From: Zeugodacus cucurbitae
Lineage: Eukaryota > Arthropoda > Insecta > Diptera > Tephritidae
DNA length: 64,000 bases
Reading direction: 5' to 3'
Assembly (NCBI RefSeq): GCF_028554725.1
Contig: NC_071668.1
Location: 24,344,501-24,408,500 of the forward strand
Notes under the pieces: generated by a model
Databases searched by the model: none
Seen by the model: the letters and a program-made list of their open reading frames with translations, nothing else
What the model was told of the DNA's origin: nothing
Program-made: the position numbers and the translations under genes
Shown here: one piece after another, positions 61,118 to 64,000 of the stretch
How positions within the stretch are numbered: the stretch's first letter is position 1
Layout: each line of letters begins with the position of its first letter

Positions 61118-62645
61118 CAATATTTGTTTATTTATTGAATCTGCTCTTTGGAGCCTAACAAAAAGTTATCAAATCTTAATTCTAATTAAAACTAGACAAG
61201 CTCAACCAAGTGATTGAGTTGTTTTGGTGAAACGTTGCTCATCAGTGTGCTGGCATATCTGTTCGTTTTAGACGTGATTGATTGCAAGAATGTACTAAAG
61301 CGTTAGCCAATGGGTTTGGATGATCTTGGAGTTTGGATATATATTTGTGTCTGCTGTTCTCTACTTCTTTCTTTACCATGAGAATACCAAGATCTTTATG
61401 GATATTTTCATTACGCATGCACCATGGTGAGCACGTGATTGTTCGAAGCATTTTTGATTGACATCTCTGAATTATATGAATGTTGGTTTCACAGGTCGTA
61501 CCCCACAGTTGAATGCCGTACATCCAAATCGGTTTTATGATCGTGTTATATAACAGATCTTTGTTGTCTAGGCTAAGTTTTGATTTTTTGTTTAGAAGCC
61601 AATTTAAATGTGCTGCTTTTATCTTCATGCAGGTTATTTTGCTCGATATGTGTTTTCTCCACGTGAGCCTTCTATCTAAGTGAATACCAAGATATGTTAC
61701 TTCATTCGATTGAGGCACTAGAATATTGTTCATTTTTACTGCCGGGCACGTTTTTGGTCTTAGGGAAAATGTAACTTGCTTGCACTTTTGTTCATTTACA
61801 TTTATACGCCAGTTGGCTAGCCATTCTTCGATAAAAATCAAATGATCTTCTAATACTCTTGATGCTATAATTGGGCATTTGTTTCGGCTCACTAGAGCTG
61901 TGTCATCCGCAAAAGTTGATGTCAAAATATTACTAGCTGTTGAAGGTCTGCTGTATATATTATGTATAGAGTTGGCCCCAAAACACTGCCCTGCTGTACA
62001 CCAGCTCTTATTGGTCGTTCTTCAGATATGAAGTCTCCTACTTTGACAGTAAATTTTATATTTTTTAAATAAGACTCCAAGGTTTTATGCATTTCGAGTG
62101 GTAAGCTTTTTTTAATCTTATATAAAAGCCTGTCATGCCACACTTTATCGAACGCCTGAGCCACATCTAGAAATATAGCAGAACAGTACTCTCTATACTC
62201 GAACGCCCTTCTGATTTCGTTAGTAATTCTATTTACTTGTTCTACAGTGCCATGTTTTGCACGAAAACCGAATTGGTGCGTTGGTATTACATTATTTTCA
62301 TGGAGGAAAGGAGACATCTTTGATAGTAACAAGGAGCCATCTTTGATAGTAACACTTTTTCAAATATTTTAGAAAGCCAGGGTAGAAGACTGATTGGTCT
62401 GTATGAAGACGGCTGTGTCAAGTCTTTCCCTGGTTTGTCTATCATGATGATCTGCGACTTTTCCATGAAATTGGATAGTAACCGAAACTGAGAATAGCGT
62501 TAAAGAGCAAGGAGAGCACTGTTAAAGCAATATTTGGTAACTCAATTAGCATTTTTGGAGTAATTTTATCGTGTCCTGCCGACTTTTTTGGATTCAGCTC
62601 TTTTATGATTTTAATAATTCCAGAAGATGACGTTTGATATTACTA
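61118..62645 (-). mobile_element. Jockey-like non-LTR retrotransposon, 5'-truncated
   Basis: About 1.5 kb of minus-strand RT-encoding sequence followed by a short 3' region that matches the end of the copy at 41420-41750 (GCAGATTCAATA). The 5' break is at about 62645, inside the RT ORF. Only two small indels disrupt the reading frame, so the insertion looks young. No target duplication could be fixed. Confidence 0.85.
61242..62640 (-). pseudogene. Jockey-like reverse transcriptase, two frameshifts
   Basis: Read on the minus strand, frame one (about 62640-62331) gives KKSAGHDKITPKMLIELP, then DKPGKDLTQPSSYRPISLLP and WLSKIFEKVLLSKM. A 23-bp tandem duplication (62308-62330 and 62331-62353) shifts the frame. 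Frame two (62332-61945) gives HQFGFRAKHGTVEQVNRI, SAIFLDVAQAFDKVWHD (palm motif A) and IRAGVQQGSVLGPTLY (motif B). A one-base loss near 61942 shifts it again. Frame three (to 61242) gives TSTFADDTALVS (catalytic FADD), VTYLGIHLDRRLTWRKHI and the C-terminal NENIHKDLGILMVKKEVEN ... RLKRTDMPAH. The domain order is normal; only the two indels stop it from being an intact RT segment. Confidence 0.9.
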
Positions 62646-62888
62646 ATAGTAATCTTTCCCGAAATTTCGGTAATATAATAACCTCAGGGAAACTGAATTT
62701 CCAGAAGTAGTTGAGCACAGAAATATGTGTATAAATACTCGTATATATATATGCCTCATAGGTATTATACCATTTTCTAGAATGATTCTATTGCAGGCTC
62801 CATAAATTAATAAACTATTAACTTTTACAAACTTCGTTGTTGTTTTCTTTTTGATGGTGGCCGTTTGATTTGAAAGAAGAAAATGTCC

Positions 62889-63372
62889 TTTTATATTCTC
62901 GCAACTAAGTTGCTAAAGCGTATTATAGTTTTGTTCACATAACGGTTGTTTGTCAGTCATAAAACTAAAACTACCTAGACTTACATATATATCCAAAAGT
63001 GATCAGGGTGACGTGTAGAGTTGAAATTAGGATATCTATCTGTCCGTCCGTCTGTGCAAGGTGTAACTTGAGTAAATTTGATACACGTGTTCCTTGGCAC
63101 CATAAGAAGAAGCTGATTTTGTAGATGGGCGAAATCGGACCACTGCCACGCCCACAACTAAGCCATATACAAAGTTAGGAAAATAAAATTTGGTACAGAA
63201 GATCACACTATAGAGGGGCATATATGATGAAATTTTTGTGGGAAAGTGGGCGTGGCCCCGCTCCTACTAAGTTTTTTGTACATATCTCGTAAACTACTAC
63301 AACTATATCACCCAAACTGTAAAGTTATCGGCTGCTTTCTCATACAGTCTAAAAATAACGGAAATCGGGTAC
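62889..63372 (+). repeat. dispersed non-coding repeat, copy G (3'-truncated)
   Basis: Starts TTTTATATTCTCGCAACTAA and contains CACATAACGGTTGTTTG, CTGTCCGTCCGTCTGTGCA, ACTGCCACGCCCACAA and GGGCGTGGCCCC. It stops near 63372, next to the FREP promoter homology. Confidence 0.75.
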
Positions 63373-63389
63373 ATATATCTACGGGTATG

Positions 63390-63606
63390 CCACTGAACTC
63401 ATGAAACTGAGTCAGTATATAATATTTAAATGCTTATCGTAACATTCCACAAATTCTTTTTTATAAAAAAATGCTTGTGAGTGCTATATGTATAAATAAG
63501 AAGATATATTATATAAAGAAGTATTCAGCTTAATTCACTTTAATCCATACTTAAAGCTAGTTAGTTTCATTTCGACGTCCAAAGAGTTCGCGCAATTCGG
63601 GGGAAA
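63390..63606 (+). promoter_or_regulatory. FREP promoter and 5' leader, homologous to 16.04-16.38 kb
   Basis: Aligns with the minus-strand promoter of the FREP gene at 14963-16035: CACTGAACTCATGAAACTGA, 'ATGCTTATCGTAACATTCC', CACAAATTCTTTTTTATAAA, then TATATAAAGAAGTATTC and ATTCACTTTAATCC. It lacks the 80-bp MITE found in the other copy, so it shows the empty site near 63500-63510. TATAAAG is at 63512. Confidence 0.6.
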
Positions 63607-64000
63607 ATGTCTCGCTTTGTTTTCTTTATTTTGGTGAATTATTTTTTAATTTTGCAAATTAAATTTGGATTTGGCCATAGTAATGATACGACTACAGTGT
63701 GCGATTGCAACTGTTTTGTGCAAATAGAAGCCGTTAATGATGATCTCGACGAAGTTTAGCGAAAATATAATCGACACAAAAACTTCGAATGTGGAACAGC
63801 AGTTAACTGCAAATCGGTAAAAATTACTAACTACTCCTGAAACTCTTAAAAGTGCTATAGTTTATTAGTTGCATATACATAGTTACGGTGTAGTACTCAT
63901 AGTTAATAACTGCTTATTTCAGAGCAATAAATCCATCGAGTTGTATGGAAGCAGCCGCTAACAGTTTGAAGAGTGGCGTCTATAAAATTAAGCTCGAAAT
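63607..64000 (+). pseudogene. FREP copy, frameshifted in exon 1, cut by window end
   Basis: Exon 1 is 63607-63816 (ATG gives MSRFVFFILVNYFLILQ, a signal peptide, then TTTVCDCNC). In the linker the frame ends at TAG after DDLDEV (about 63757-63759). A neighbouring frame continues as IIDTKTSNVEQQLTANR up to a normal GGTAAAA donor, so one indel breaks it. Intron 63817-63922 ends TTATTTCAG. Exon 2 from 63923 is open to the window edge: INPSSCMEAAANSLKSGVYK. The rest lies outside. Either a recent pseudogene or an assembly error at one position. Confidence 0.8.

Overview
This 64 kb window looks like AT-rich, gene-poor and transposon-rich chromatin of a dipteran insect, most likely a tephritid fruit fly. 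That is an inference from short phase-conserved introns, fly-type CA/TATG microsatellites, Jockey, mariner and Helitron relics, and several copies of a non-coding repeat with 'TTTATACTCTCGCAAC' ends that I associate from memory with tephritid genomes. I see no bacterial-type genes, rRNA, convincing tRNA or CRISPR.

Host genes. The only host gene family I can support is a dispersed cluster of small secreted fibrinogen-related proteins (FREPs). Two copies can be spliced into complete genes: a minus-strand gene at 14963-16035 (301 aa) and a plus-strand gene at 37913-39023 (306 aa). Both have three exons, a signal peptide, a CDCNC motif, a short helical linker and one fibrinogen C-terminal domain. 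Around them lie a dead copy head-to-head with the second gene (36607-37573), rearranged fragments at 1.5-2.1 kb and a frameshifted copy running off the right end (63607-64000). The 1.7-2.8 kb and 36.1-37.6 kb copies are an inverted duplication that includes 3' flank. The promoters at 16.0-16.4 and 63.4-63.6 kb are clearly homologous.

Mobile DNA. The most striking item is an apparently complete DNA transposon at 19213-22573. It has perfect 31-bp terminal inverted repeats, a target duplication (TA or ATAT), a motif from the inverted repeat iterated inside both ends, and a two-exon gene for a 713-aa DDE-like protein with no internal stop. I cannot place it in a named superfamily with confidence; the protein resembles the widespread uncharacterised DUF7869-like family. 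A second, non-coding element (11995-13660) also has inverted ends plus an iterated 14-15 bp motif. Others are a decayed Helitron (6234-10714) nested in a repeat copy and itself carrying a smaller inverted-repeat element, three mariner relics (14.4, 50.0, 53.0 kb), Jockey-like RT sequences (61.1-62.6 kb and a 3' fragment at 41.4 kb), other non-LTR RT fragments (24.2 and 43.4-44.4 kb), piggyBac-like TTAA MITEs, a palindromic 80-bp MITE in a FREP promoter, and seven copies of the non-coding repeat, two as a large inverted pair.

The long stretches at 2.8-4.8, 24.4-35.3, 39.0-41.4, 45.9-50.0 and 53.9-61.1 kb hold no gene I can support, only simple repeats, weak dispersed repeats and chance short ORFs.
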